The notes under the pieces are model-generated. The model saw nothing but the letters and a program-made list of their open reading frames with translations. It searched no databases and was not told the DNA's origin. From positions 4,710,001-4,774,000 of the forward strand of contig NZ_CP076135.1 of the NCBI RefSeq assembly GCF_018736105.1: DNA of 64,000 nucleotides, given 5' to 3'. Positions within the stretch are counted from its first letter, which is position 1, and the number at the start of each line of letters is the position of its first letter. Positions 7,020 to 15,105 of the stretch are shown one piece after another. This stretch comes from Bradyrhizobium sediminis (GTDB lineage: Bacteria > Pseudomonadota > Alphaproteobacteria > Rhizobiales > Xanthobacteraceae). Made by a program: the position numbers and the translations under genes.

Positions 7020-8450
7020 ATGGATCCTGCCCGCTTCACCCGCGTCGATGCCACCACCTGGCGTATCGAGCCTTTTGGCGCCATGCGCGTTCCCGCCATC
7101 ATCTACGCCGATGAAGACCTCATTCGCGCCATGGACGACAAGGTCTTTGAACAGGTGACCAACGTCGCGATGCTGCCCGGAATCGTCCGGGCCTCCTATG
7201 CCATGCCCGACGCCCACTGGGGTTACGGATTTCCGATCGGCGGCGTTGCGGCCTTCGATCCGGACAGGTCGGGCATCGTCTCGGCCGGCGGCGTCGGCTT
7301 CGATGTCTCCTGTGGCGTCCGCACCATGCTGACGGGGCTTGACGTCGCCGACATCCTGCCGGTGCAGAAATCGCTCGCCGACTCGCTGTATCGCCAGATC
7401 CCCGCCGGCGTCGGAAGCACAGGCGCGATCGTTCTCGATCCCGTCGAGATGGATGCCATGCTCACGGGCGGCGCCTGCTGGGCGACCGAGCACGGCTGGG
7501 GCGATGCGCGGGACCTCGAACGCATCGAGGAACAGGGCTGGATGGCCGGCGCCAGGCCCGAATGCGTGTCCGACCGCGCCAAGGAACGGCAGCGGCTAGA
7601 GATGGGAACGCTCGGCTCCGGAAATCACTATCTCGAGGTCCAGGCGGTCGCCGAAATCTTCGATACCGGGGTCGCCGAGGCCTTCGGCCTGCGGCAGGAC
7701 AATGTCGTCGTCACCATCCATTGCGGCTCACGCGGACTTGGCCACCAGATCGGAACCGAATTCCTCAAGGAAATGGTGGTGGCGGCGGAGGCATCGGGCA
7801 TCGCGCTGCCCGATCGCGAGCTGGCCTGCGCACCCATCCATTCGGAGATCGGCCAGCGCTACCTCGGCGCGATGCGGGCGGCGATCAACTGCGCGCTCGC
7901 GAACCGTGAAATCCTCGGTCATTACGCACGCCGGATTTTCGGCCACTTCTTCCCGGATCACGACCTCCGCCTGCTGTTCGATGTGTCGCACAACACCTGC
8001 AAGGTCGAGCCGCACGTCGTCGACGGAAAACGCCGAAACCTGTTCGTCCATCGCAAGGGCGCGACCCGCGCCTTCGGGCCCGGCCATGAAAGTCTGCCCC
8101 AAGCGTTACGCGCAGTCGGACAACCTGTGCTGATCGGCGGCAGCATGGGGACCGGCTCGCATATCCTGGTCGGCGCAACGACCGGTGAAGAGAAGGCGTT
8201 CTCGTCGGCCTGCCACGGCGCCGGCCGCGCTCTTTCCCGCCACGCCGCCCTCAAACAATGGAGCGGCCGCAAGGTCATCGACGATCTTGCAGCGCGAGGC
8301 ATCCTGATCAGGAGTCCGTCGTCCCGCGGCGTAGCCGAGGAGGCGCCCGGCGCCTACAAGGACGTGGACGCGGTCGTGATGGCCGCCGAGCATGCGGGCC
8401 TGGCGCGGCGGGTGGCGCGGCTCCGGCCGCTGATCTGCATCAAGGGTTGA
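7020..8450 (+). CDS. rtcB: RtcB RNA ligase (3'-phosphate/5'-OH, GTP-dependent)
   Basis: A 476-residue RtcB with the full active site: Cys98 in GFDVSCGVR for manganese, metal-binding histidines in GSGNHYLEV, TIHCGSRGLGHQ and FDVSHNTCK, and the guanylylated histidine at about residue 399 in SACHGAGRA. It joins RNA 2',3'-cyclic-phosphate or 3'-phosphate ends to 5'-OH ends using GTP, and so repairs tRNA or rRNA cut by ribotoxins or oxidative damage. It follows archease by 12 bases and precedes alanine dehydrogenase by 19, so all three probably share the FixK-boxed promoter. The nearby ThpR-type 2',3'-cyclic phosphodiesterase acts on the same kind of RNA end. Confidence 0.95.
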   Translation: MDPARFTRVDATTWRIEPFGAMRVPAIIYADEDLIRAMDDKVFEQVTNVAMLPGIVRASYAMPDAHWGYGFPIGGVAAFDPDRSGIVSAGGVGFDVSCGVRTMLTGLDVADILPVQKSLADSLYRQIPAGVGSTGAIVLDPVEMDAMLTGGACWATEHGWGDARDLERIEEQGWMAGARPECVSDRAKERQRLEMGTLGSGNHYLEVQAVAEIFDTGVAEAFGLRQDNVVVTIHCGSRGLGHQIGTEFLKEMVVAAEASGIALPDRELACAPIHSEIGQRYLGAMRAAINCALANREILGHYARRIFGHFFPDHDLRLLFDVSHNTCKVEPHVVDGKRRNLFVHRKGATRAFGPGHESLPQALRAVGQPVLIGGSMGTGSHILVGATTGEEKAFSSACHGAGRALSRHAALKQWSGRKVIDDLAARGILIRSPSSRGVAEEAPGAYKDVDAVVMAAEHAGLARRVARLRPLICIKG

Positions 8451-8469
8451 TCAGGATTGGAAGGCGACC

Positions 8470-9585
8470 ATGTTCATCGGCGTTCCCAAGGAAATCAAGG
8501 CCGACGAATACCGTGTCGGCCTCACTCCCAGGACAGTGGGTGAACTGACCGCGCGCGGACATCAGGTCGCGGTCGAGACCATGGCCGGGGCCGGCGCCGG
8601 CATTGCCGACCAGGAATACATTGCCGCCGGCGCCGAGATCGTCGCAAGCGCGGATCGGATATTTCGGCGCGCCGAACTGATCGTGAAGGTCAAGGAGCCG
8701 CTGGCCTCCGAACGCAGCCAACTACGCCGCGGCCAGATCATCTTCACCTATCTGCATCTGGCGCCCGACCCCGAGCAGACCCGTGAGCTGATGGCATCGG
8801 GTGTAACGGCGATCGCCTACGAAACCGTCACCGACGCAGCCGGCAAGCTTCCCTTGCTCGCGCCGATGTCGAGCGTTGCCGGCCGGATGGCGCCGCAGGT
8901 TGCCGCCCATTTCCTGCAGCGTCCCGAAGGGGGCCGCGGCATCCTGCTCGGCGGGATCGAGGGCGTGCCATCCGCGAAGGTCCTCGTGCTCGGCGGCGGA
9001 GTCGTCGGCTCCGGCGCCGCAGAGATGGCGATCGGCATGGGCGCCGATGTTACCATTGCAACACGCAGCTCCGATACTTTGCGTCACCTCTCACAGCGGT
9101 TCGGCGAACGCGCCACTACCGCTGCGGCCGATACCGGAGCGATCGAAGCCCTCTGTGCCTCTGCGGACGTGGTGGTCGGGGCCGCTCTGGTCGCGGGGGG
9201 CGCGGCGCCCAAACTCGTTTCGGCGCGTACTGTCGCATCCATGAAACAGGGCTCCGTCATCGTCGATGTTTCGATCGATCAAGGCGGCTGCGCGGAAACT
9301 TCTCGCCCGACGACACACTCACGGCCAACCTTCGTGATCGATGGTGTCGTGCACTATTGCGTCGCGAATATGCCTGGCGCAGTGCCGAGAACCTCGGCCT
9401 TTGCCCTCGACAACGCCACGCGCCGGTTCGTCCTGGCGCTCGCCGACAAGGGATTCCCGCAGGCGCTGATCGACGATCCGCATCTGCAAAACGGGCTCAA
9501 TGTACACGACGGCAAGATCACTTGCCGCGCCGTGGCCGATGCCCTGCGGCTGCCCTATATCGCCGCGAGCGAAGTCCTGGGGTGA
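8470..9585 (+). CDS. ald: Alanine dehydrogenase
   Basis: A 371-residue alanine dehydrogenase: N-terminal MFIGVPKEIKADEYRVGLTP, substrate-binding VKVKEP lysine (about residue 76) and YLHLAPD histidine (about 97), and the NAD-binding VLVLGGGVVGSGAAEMA near 175. It interconverts alanine and pyruvate plus ammonia with NAD(H); in the aminating direction it regenerates NAD+, which suits oxygen limitation. An AAGGCG site precedes the ATG and it is third in the FixK-boxed operon with archease and rtcB. Coupling amino-acid redox balance to RNA repair in one transcript is unusual. Confidence 0.93.
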   Translation: MFIGVPKEIKADEYRVGLTPRTVGELTARGHQVAVETMAGAGAGIADQEYIAAGAEIVASADRIFRRAELIVKVKEPLASERSQLRRGQIIFTYLHLAPDPEQTRELMASGVTAIAYETVTDAAGKLPLLAPMSSVAGRMAPQVAAHFLQRPEGGRGILLGGIEGVPSAKVLVLGGGVVGSGAAEMAIGMGADVTIATRSSDTLRHLSQRFGERATTAAADTGAIEALCASADVVVGAALVAGGAAPKLVSARTVASMKQGSVIVDVSIDQGGCAETSRPTTHSRPTFVIDGVVHYCVANMPGAVPRTSAFALDNATRRFVLALADKGFPQALIDDPHLQNGLNVHDGKITCRAVADALRLPYIAASEVLG

Positions 9586-9612
9586 AGGACAGCGCGCCGA
9601 TGCGTTACCGGC

Positions 9613-9626
9613 TTGATGCACGTCAA
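9613..9626 (+). promoter_or_regulatory. FixK/FNR-type box upstream of the Lon-like protease
   Basis: TTGAT-GCAC-GTCAA, one mismatch from TTGAT-N4-ATCAA, placed 55 bases before the GTG start, the same geometry as the other boxes in the window. Confidence 0.75.
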
Positions 9627-9680
9627 GGCCTGCGCGGCCATTTCACCTGAAATGCGCCTCTTGATCAGGAGCATGACCAC

Positions 9681-12119
9681 GTGGAAGCCGCCGTTGTAAC
9701 TGGAGAAACAGCCGTTCGGCCGCTGGCGGCCGAACAACTCTATCGTCCGACCGATCTGTCCGGCCTCGTGTTCTCGACCACGGCGGAGCTGCAGCCGATC
9801 GACGGGCTTGTCGGTCAGGCCCGTGCGGTCGAAGCGATCCGGTTCGGAACGCAAGTCGGCAAGGCCGGCTTCAACCTCTTTGTGATCGGTCCCAACGGCG
9901 CCCGCATGCAGGATGCCGTCAAGGCCATGCTCACCGCAGAGGCGGCAGCAAAGCCTGCTCCTTCCGACTGGGTCTATGTGCACAATTTCGCCGATCCCGG
10001 TAAGCCGATCGCAATCGAACTTCCGGCAGGCCGTGCCCGCGAATTTCACAACGCGATGCACAAGCTGATCGACGACCTCAAATCCGCGCTGCCTGCGGTA
10101 TTCCAGAGCGAAGATTATCAGACACGTCAAGCCGCCATCGACGAGTCGTTCCAGAAGCGGCAAGGCGAGGCCTTTTCTGCACTGCGCGACAAGGCCGCCG
10201 CCAAGGATATTGCCGTGTTGAGGACACCACTCGGCTTTGCGCTGGCCCCCGTCAAGGATGGCAAGGTCGTTCCACCCGATGAATTTTCCGCCTGGCCTGA
10301 AGCCAGGCGCCGCGAGGTGCAGGCCGTCATCGAAACACTGGAGAAGGACCTCGAGCATATCATTCGCCAGGTCCCCCAATGGGAGACGCAGCGGCGCGAC
10401 GAAACCCGTCAACTCAACCGCGATACGGCGAAATATGCGGTCGACCAGTTGATCGAGGATGCGAAAGCTGCCTTCAACGACATTCCGCGGGTGGTGCAGT
10501 TCATCGAAACGGTTCGGACCGACCTGGTCGAGAACGTCGGCATGTTCGTGGTCAAGAGCGAGGACGAGGAGAGCGGAGCGGGCGTATTCAGGACCGGAAG
10601 TCCGTTCGACCGCTACGAAGTCAACGTCCTCGTCACCCAGTATGGCGACAGGCCGGTACCAATCATCGAGGAACTGCATCCTGCGCTGGGCAACCTGATC
10701 GGCCGCATCGAGTATATCCCCCTGCAGGGCGCCCTGTTGACGAACTTTCGCCTCATCAAGGCCGGCGCAGTCCATCGCGCCAATGGCGGCTACCTGCTGC
10801 TCGATGCCCGCAGCGTGCTGCTGGAGCCGTTCAGTTGGGCCGCACTGAAACGGACGTTGCGGCGCGGCGAGGTTGCGATCGAGGATATTGGCCGGTTTCT
10901 CGGACTGACCAGCACGGTATCTCTCGAGCCCGACCCGATTCCACTCAAGCTGAAGGTCATCCTGTTCGGCGACCGCCTGCTGTATTTCCTGCTCGCCGCC
11001 CTCGATCCCGAACTGGCGGAGCACTTCAAGGTTCTCGCCGATTTCGAGAACGATCTCCCCCGAACCGCCGAGAACGAGATCATCCTGGCGCGGCTGGTGG
11101 CAACCATCGCGCAGCGCGAGGGTTTGAACGCCCTGGATCGCGACGCAGTGGCTTTCGTGCTCGAACATGCAGCGCGCTCGGCCGAACATTCCGGCAAGCT
11201 TTCGCTGGTCGCGGAACAACTCCGGGAAATCCTGATCGAGGCGGATTTTTGCGCGCGTGAAGCAAAGCGCAGCGTGATCTCTCGTGCCGATGTGAACAGC
11301 GCCTTGGTGGCCCGCATCCGGCGCGCCGCCCGGCTGCGCGACCGGACGCAAGAAGCGATCCTCGAAAAGGTGGCGCTGATCGACACGGTTGGAGCGCATG
11401 TCGGCCAGATCAATGGCCTGAGCGTCACCGAGCTCGGCGGATTTACCTTTGGGCGCCCCACCCGCATCACCTGCCAGGCGAGACCCGGCAGCGGAAAGGT
11501 CGTCGATATCGAGCGCGAAGTCGAACTCGGAGGCCCGCTCCACTCGAAAGGCGTTCTGATTCTTTCCGGCTTTGTCGCAGGGCGATACGCGACTGACACC
11601 CCGATGTCGCTTTTCGCCAGTCTGGTGTTCGAGCAATCCTATGGCGGCGTCGAGGGAGACAGTGCGTCATCGGCCGAACTCTATGCCATTCTGTCGGCGC
11701 TTGCCGACGTTCCGCTGCGGCAGGACCTCGCGGTGACCGGATCGGTGAACCAGCATGGCGAAATCCAGGCCATCGGCGGCGTCAACGAGAAGATCGAAGG
11801 CTTCTTCGACATCTGCGAAAAGCGTGGCCTGACCGGAACGCAAGGTGTCCTGATTCCGCAGGCCAATGTCCAGCATCTGATGCTGCGAAAGGATGTGACC
11901 GACGCCTGTGCAGGCGGCCGCTTCGCCGTCTACCCGGTCGCCACCATCAATGAAGGGATTGCGCTCCTGACCGGGATTTCCGCCGGGGTGCGCGGCCCCG
12001 ACGGGGCCTATCCGCCCGGCAGCGTCAATCGGCGCGTTGAAGACCGGCTCCGGGCCTTCGCCAGCATCCGGAGAAACTTCATCAGCCAGAGCAACGGCGG
12101 CGGAGCACCCGCCAATTAG
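9681..12119 (+). CDS. Lon-like protease with a degenerate ATPase domain (AAA_32/LonB-LonC type)
   Basis: An 812-residue protein. The N-terminal half is AAA_32-like, beginning FSTTAELQPIDGLVGQ, but its nucleotide loop reads VIGPNGARMQDA, lacking the GK[S/T] of Walker A, and the Walker B-like LLLDA lacks the glutamate. A helical region (about 150-260) interrupts it. The C-terminal Lon protease domain is intact, with Ser661 in EGDSASSAEL and Lys704 in GGVNEKIEG forming the dyad. Such proteins can degrade unfolded substrates without ATP. Translation starts at GTG with AGGAG nine bases upstream; an ATG at 9673 in another frame opens an eight-codon ORF that overlaps this start. It has its own FixK-type box and probably shares a transcript with the next gene. 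Confidence 0.88.
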   Translation: MEAAVVTGETAVRPLAAEQLYRPTDLSGLVFSTTAELQPIDGLVGQARAVEAIRFGTQVGKAGFNLFVIGPNGARMQDAVKAMLTAEAAAKPAPSDWVYVHNFADPGKPIAIELPAGRAREFHNAMHKLIDDLKSALPAVFQSEDYQTRQAAIDESFQKRQGEAFSALRDKAAAKDIAVLRTPLGFALAPVKDGKVVPPDEFSAWPEARRREVQAVIETLEKDLEHIIRQVPQWETQRRDETRQLNRDTAKYAVDQLIEDAKAAFNDIPRVVQFIETVRTDLVENVGMFVVKSEDEESGAGVFRTGSPFDRYEVNVLVTQYGDRPVPIIEELHPALGNLIGRIEYIPLQGALLTNFRLIKAGAVHRANGGYLLLDARSVLLEPFSWAALKRTLRRGEVAIEDIGRFLGLTSTVSLEPDPIPLKLKVILFGDRLLYFLLAALDPELAEHFKVLADFENDLPRTAENEIILARLVATIAQREGLNALDRDAVAFVLEHAARSAEHSGKLSLVAEQLREILIEADFCAREAKRSVISRADVNSALVARIRRAARLRDRTQEAILEKVALIDTVGAHVGQINGLSVTELGGFTFGRPTRITCQARPGSGKVVDIEREVELGGPLHSKGVLILSGFVAGRYATDTPMSLFASLVFEQSYGGVEGDSASSAELYAILSALADVPLRQDLAVTGSVNQHGEIQAIGGVNEKIEGFFDICEKRGLTGTQGVLIPQANVQHLMLRKDVTDACAGGRFAVYPVATINEGIALLTGISAGVRGPDGAYPPGSVNRRVEDRLRAFASIRRNFISQSNGGGAPAN

Positions 12120-12121
12120 CC

Positions 12122-12967
12122 ATGCCAAAGCAACCCCACAGCTTCAAGCGGCTCGTGCTCGGACTTCAGCCCGGCGCGCACGACCGCGCGATGCAGCTGG
12201 CGGTCGAATTGGCCGACCTGCTCCATCTCGATCTGCTTGGACTGTTCCTCGAAGACAGCAACCTGCGTGATCTCGCCGGCATTCCTTTTTCGCGGGAGTT
12301 CAGGACGCTCGGAGGCGGCTGGCACGCGATCGATCTTTCGCGGTTGGCTCACGACTTCGAGCTTGCCGCACGCAGCATCGAGCGCAAGTTGATGGGCGCG
12401 GCAAAACGCCTCTCCACCGGATGCCAGTTCGAGATCGCGCGGGGACCGATGGCCAAGACCTTTGCCGCCGTGTCGAGAAGCGACGACATCGTCATGATCG
12501 TCGAACCCCGAAGTCCGGCCGAACGGGCTACCCAGCAATTCGCGTGGCTGCTGGAGGGCGCCTTCCGATCGGCCGCCGCGGTCATGCTGGTCCCGCCACA
12601 TATCGCACGAACCAGGGGCCCCGTTGTCGCGATTGCGAGTTCATCCGACGATCCGAGCATTCTCGCGGCTGCCGCGATCGCATTCGCGGCGAAGGAAGAA
12701 TTGGTTATCATCGAAAACGACGGCCTCGATGCGGATGACTCGCGCATCCCTCAGCTTGCCGCCGAAACCGGCCTTGTTATCAAGCGTCTGGCGGCGGGCA
12801 ACGTCAGACTGGCCGACCCAACGGCCTGCGCCCAAGCCTTCCGCCAGATCACGGAGCGGCTGATTGTCATGACCCGCGGCGCTCTCGCGGATGAAGCGGC
12901 CTCGGCGATTGCTGCGGCGCGGCGAGTTCCCGTGCTGATCGTCGAACCCAAGGGCGGATGGAACTAG
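12122..12967 (+). CDS. UspA-like stress protein, possibly tandem-domain
   Basis: A 281-residue cytoplasmic protein two bases after the Lon-like gene. It opens with FKRLVLGLQPGAHDRAMQLAVELADLL, the beta-strand/helix pattern of universal stress proteins, and a second Rossmann-like half begins near residue 160 with GPVVAIASSSDDPSILAAAAI. The end, RVPVLIVEP, resembles the final Usp strand. The ATP-binding GxxGS(9-10)GS motif is not clear in either half, so nucleotide binding is doubtful. Co-transcription with the FixK-boxed protease gene points to a low-oxygen or stress role. Family assignment is tentative. Confidence 0.65.
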   Translation: MPKQPHSFKRLVLGLQPGAHDRAMQLAVELADLLHLDLLGLFLEDSNLRDLAGIPFSREFRTLGGGWHAIDLSRLAHDFELAARSIERKLMGAAKRLSTGCQFEIARGPMAKTFAAVSRSDDIVMIVEPRSPAERATQQFAWLLEGAFRSAAAVMLVPPHIARTRGPVVAIASSSDDPSILAAAAIAFAAKEELVIIENDGLDADDSRIPQLAAETGLVIKRLAAGNVRLADPTACAQAFRQITERLIVMTRGALADEAASAIAAARRVPVLIVEPKGGWN

Positions 12968-13042
12968 CCTGCCCGATTTCGGCCCGGACCCGCCGCCATA
13001 TGGACACCATCCCGGCGAACTGCGGTCAAACGTCCGGACGAC

Positions 13043-13066
13043 CGTAGGCCTCGCAAAAAGCCTACG
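13043..13066 (+). promoter_or_regulatory. Hairpin just upstream of the small gene at 13077
   Basis: CGTAGGC and GCCTACG form a perfect 7-bp stem around a 10-base loop that contains five A residues. A GGGGA ribosome site follows immediately, so the stem could influence translation of the next ORF or end the upstream transcript. Confidence 0.45.
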
Positions 13067-13076
13067 GGGAAATCAT

Positions 13077-13301
13077 ATGGCCTTTGAAATCGTCGCGGAA
13101 CGGGACAGCGAAACGGTAAGAATGAAGCGCAACAGCTCACTGATAGCGATTGCGAAGGCGCGTGTGTGGGCCAGCGAGGGATGGAGTGTCACCATCGTCG
13201 TCATGGATGAAGACGCAGCGGTGTCGGTTGAGGAATGCGGCCAGTCTTTGGTTCTGGCTTCAGCACCATCCCGGCGGGCCGTTGGCAACCTGGCTCTTTG
13301 A
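13077..13301 (+). CDS. Small hypothetical protein (74 aa)
   Basis: A 74-residue soluble protein, basic near the N-terminus (RDSETVRMKRNSS) with a predicted alpha-beta core (IAKARVWASEGWSVTIVVMDED). GGGGAAATCAT before the ATG is an acceptable ribosome site, and a strong hairpin sits just upstream. I recognise no domain. It lies between the stress-type gene and the convergent thpR, inside the block of FixK-boxed genes. Rhizobial genomes often carry such short proteins in stress regions, so it is probably real. Confidence 0.55.
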   Translation: MAFEIVAERDSETVRMKRNSSLIAIAKARVWASEGWSVTIVVMDEDAAVSVEECGQSLVLASAPSRRAVGNLAL

Positions 13302-13325
13302 GTTTTCCAGGAAGCGACGGCGCCG

Positions 13326-13931
13326 CTAAAGTCGTCCCGCCCGCTTTGAAAAGTCCGGATCCGCGCCGAGCTGCAGCGACGCAAGCATCTTATAGCCGCT
13401 TTCGCCCGGAGCGGGCGATTGCATCAGTTCGACCGAACCGACTCGTTGCGTAAGCGCAAGAGCCCGATCGACAGGGCATTTCCGCGCGATGGAAACTCCA
13501 TTGCCGCGAAGCCGGGCCAGCGTGACATGCGGCCGAAATGGTCGCTCGTCGGATTGCCCGAATGTGAGGAGAAGCGCGGCGCGCAGCCGCGCCAGTTCCG
13601 GTCCCGCATCGCATTCCGCCCACAGAAACCGCGGGCGTCCCGGCTCCGGACCGTAGCCGACATGGCGAAATTTCAGGACGAACTCGCCAAACCTGTCGGC
13701 CACACCGTGAAGTTTCACGACCGCATCCGGCATCGAAACCTCGTTCCATGGCGGCACCAGCGTGAGGTGAATATCGGCAGGAGCGATCAGGCGCACTGGA
13801 AATCGTTCCAGTTCGAGCGCCATCTGCGCCAGTTGGCCGGCGATCTCGGGCGCCATCTTGAGTGCGATGAAAATCCGTACCCGCGGTGGACCACCCGAAC
13901 TCGCAGTTGAGCTGTCGGATTGGTCTGCCAT
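13326..13931 (-). CDS. thpR: ThpR: RNA 2',3'-cyclic phosphodiesterase (LigT family)
   Basis: A 201-residue 2H phosphoesterase with both catalytic tetrapeptides: HLTL at 55-58 and HVTL at 135-138, the latter within RPFRPHVTLARL. The family hydrolyses RNA 2',3'-cyclic phosphates to 2'-phosphates and can reversibly join 2'-5' bonds. A GGGAGG five to six bases before this ATG is decisive over the longer open frame. It diverges from the gene at 14097, and the perfect FixK box at 14027-14040 lies between them. Having it 5 kb from RtcB/archease places two enzymes acting on the same RNA ends in one neighbourhood: ThpR product ends would no longer be RtcB substrates. Confidence 0.88.
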   Translation of the reverse strand: MADQSDSSTASSGGPPRVRIFIALKMAPEIAGQLAQMALELERFPVRLIAPADIHLTLVPPWNEVSMPDAVVKLHGVADRFGEFVLKFRHVGYGPEPGRPRFLWAECDAGPELARLRAALLLTFGQSDERPFRPHVTLARLRGNGVSIARKCPVDRALALTQRVGSVELMQSPAPGESGYKMLASLQLGADPDFSKRAGRL

Positions 13932-14026
13932 CGGAACCTCCCGTGCAGTGAGGATCAATTGTCGGTCCCGGCGCTGATGAAACCAGTGCGCTAAAGTCAT
14001 CAGACGCCGCCGGAACCAGCGCACGA

Positions 14027-14040
14027 TTGATCTTGATCAA
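14027..14040 (+). promoter_or_regulatory. Perfect FixK/FNR box between thpR and the 14097 gene
   Basis: TTGAT-CTTG-ATCAA matches the consensus exactly. It lies 56 bases before the ATG at 14097, and 95 bases from the thpR start on the other strand, so it most clearly serves the rightward operon but could affect both. Confidence 0.85.
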
Positions 14041-14096
14041 GATGGCAGGCGGGCGATCTGATCAGATTACAAAGTTTGCGGGCCAAGGAGGCATCG

Positions 14097-14351
14097 ATGG
14101 CAACAGCCGATAGCACCACCGCATTTGCCACCCTCGACGACGTCAAGGGCGTCTTGGGCAACCTCGATCAGGCCCAGATTCTGGCGATCATGTCGCTGCG
14201 GCCGACCATTGCGGACATCGAACAGGCATCGGTGTGGCTTGGCGGCGATCCCGACGTGTTTGGCGCCGGCGAAGCCATGCAAGGCGTGGCGTCGGAGATC
14301 ATCGCAATCCTCACCGAGAACGAAGAAGAAGAACCGCCGGGCGCGGGATGA
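14097..14351 (+). CDS. Small acidic hypothetical protein (84 aa), FixK-boxed
   Basis: An 84-residue acidic protein with no signal peptide or membrane helix, predicted mostly helical (ATLDDVKGVLGNLDQAQIL, then SLRPTIADIEQASVWLGG) and ending in a run of glutamates. AAGGAGG six bases upstream of the ATG gives a strong start. A perfect FixK box precedes it and the DUF2267 gene follows eight bases after the stop, so both are probably expressed at low oxygen. I recognise no named family. Confidence 0.75.
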   Translation: MATADSTTAFATLDDVKGVLGNLDQAQILAIMSLRPTIADIEQASVWLGGDPDVFGAGEAMQGVASEIIAILTENEEEEPPGAG

Positions 14352-14358
14352 GGGCGTC

Positions 14359-14784
14359 ATGAGCACATCGGGCGTTGCCGCACTGGATCACACCGTTCAG
14401 GAAACCAATGCCTGGCTCAGGGCGGTCGCCGAGCAGTTGCACTTTGAGGATCGCCAGCACGCTTACCTGGCGCTACGGGCCGTGTTGCATGCACTGCGCG
14501 ACCGGTTGCCGCCCGAAGTCGCCGTGAATCTCGGCGCTCAGCTTCCGATACTGGTGCGCGGCGTTTATTATGAAGGCTGGCATATGGCCGGAAAGCCGAC
14601 GAAAGATCGCAGCGTCCAGGAGTTTGCCGACCATGTCTTGCAGGGCTTGCCGCCGCGATTTCCGATGGATCCGTTGACCGTGACCCGCGGCGTGTTCGAG
14701 ATTCTGTGGGAAAGGCTCGATGCGGGCGAGTTTGCCAAGCTCATGGACCACTTACCGACGCCTCTCAGAACCATGCGGCGCTAG
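14359..14784 (+). CDS. DUF2267-family protein
   Basis: A 141-residue soluble helical protein. The segment FEDRQHAYLALRAVLHALRDRLPPEVAVNLGAQLPILVRG followed by YYEGW is the DUF2267 core, and a second partly similar half (FADHVLQGLPPRFPMDPLTVTRGVFEIL) follows. The biochemical role is unknown. It lies eight bases downstream of the 84-residue gene and shares its FixK-boxed promoter. DUF2267 genes are often seen near universal stress and low-oxygen genes, which fits this context. Confidence 0.82.
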   Translation: MSTSGVAALDHTVQETNAWLRAVAEQLHFEDRQHAYLALRAVLHALRDRLPPEVAVNLGAQLPILVRGVYYEGWHMAGKPTKDRSVQEFADHVLQGLPPRFPMDPLTVTRGVFEILWERLDAGEFAKLMDHLPTPLRTMRR

Positions 14785-14940
14785 GTGCGCAACGAAGCTC
14801 AATTGGCCAGCCCGATGGTCGCGTCGTCCAGATGGTCAAATGTGGTGGCGGGTCCTGCCCGGGCACCGCCATGCCTTCTGGCGTCCCTGAGAGGCCTATT
14901 TGGCCTCGGCTGAAAATCCGGGCCGGTCTGGGAAGGTAGA

Positions 14941-15015
14941 TGGTGGGCGCGACAGGGATCGAACCTGTGACCCCCTCGATGTCAACGAGGTGCTCTCCCG
15001 CTGAGCTACGCGCCC
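14941..15015 (-). tRNA. tRNA-Val (anticodon GAC)
   Basis: The minus strand reads GGGCGCG for the 5' acceptor strand, GCTC..GAGC for the D arm, CCTCG-TTGACAT-CGAGG for the anticodon arm with anticodon GAC, the TTCGATCC T-loop, and CGCGCCC plus ACCA at the 3' end. The gene is 75 nt with an encoded CCA and all stems fully paired. It decodes GUC and, by wobble, GUU. Confidence 0.96.
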
Positions 15016-15105
15016 CTCTTCAAGAGGTGGTCTTTACGGGTGGGGTCCGTATATCGGCTCCAAAGCGGGCAGGCAAGCAGGCTTCCGCCGGATAAAGCGG
15101 TCGAA

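Noticed and set aside
9555..11636. A 693-codon antisense frame opposite the Lon-like gene, and similar long frames opposite the M3 peptidase (43094-45331) and MATE genes
   Set aside because: All are products of codon-position bias in the true genes and lack any recognisable protein features.
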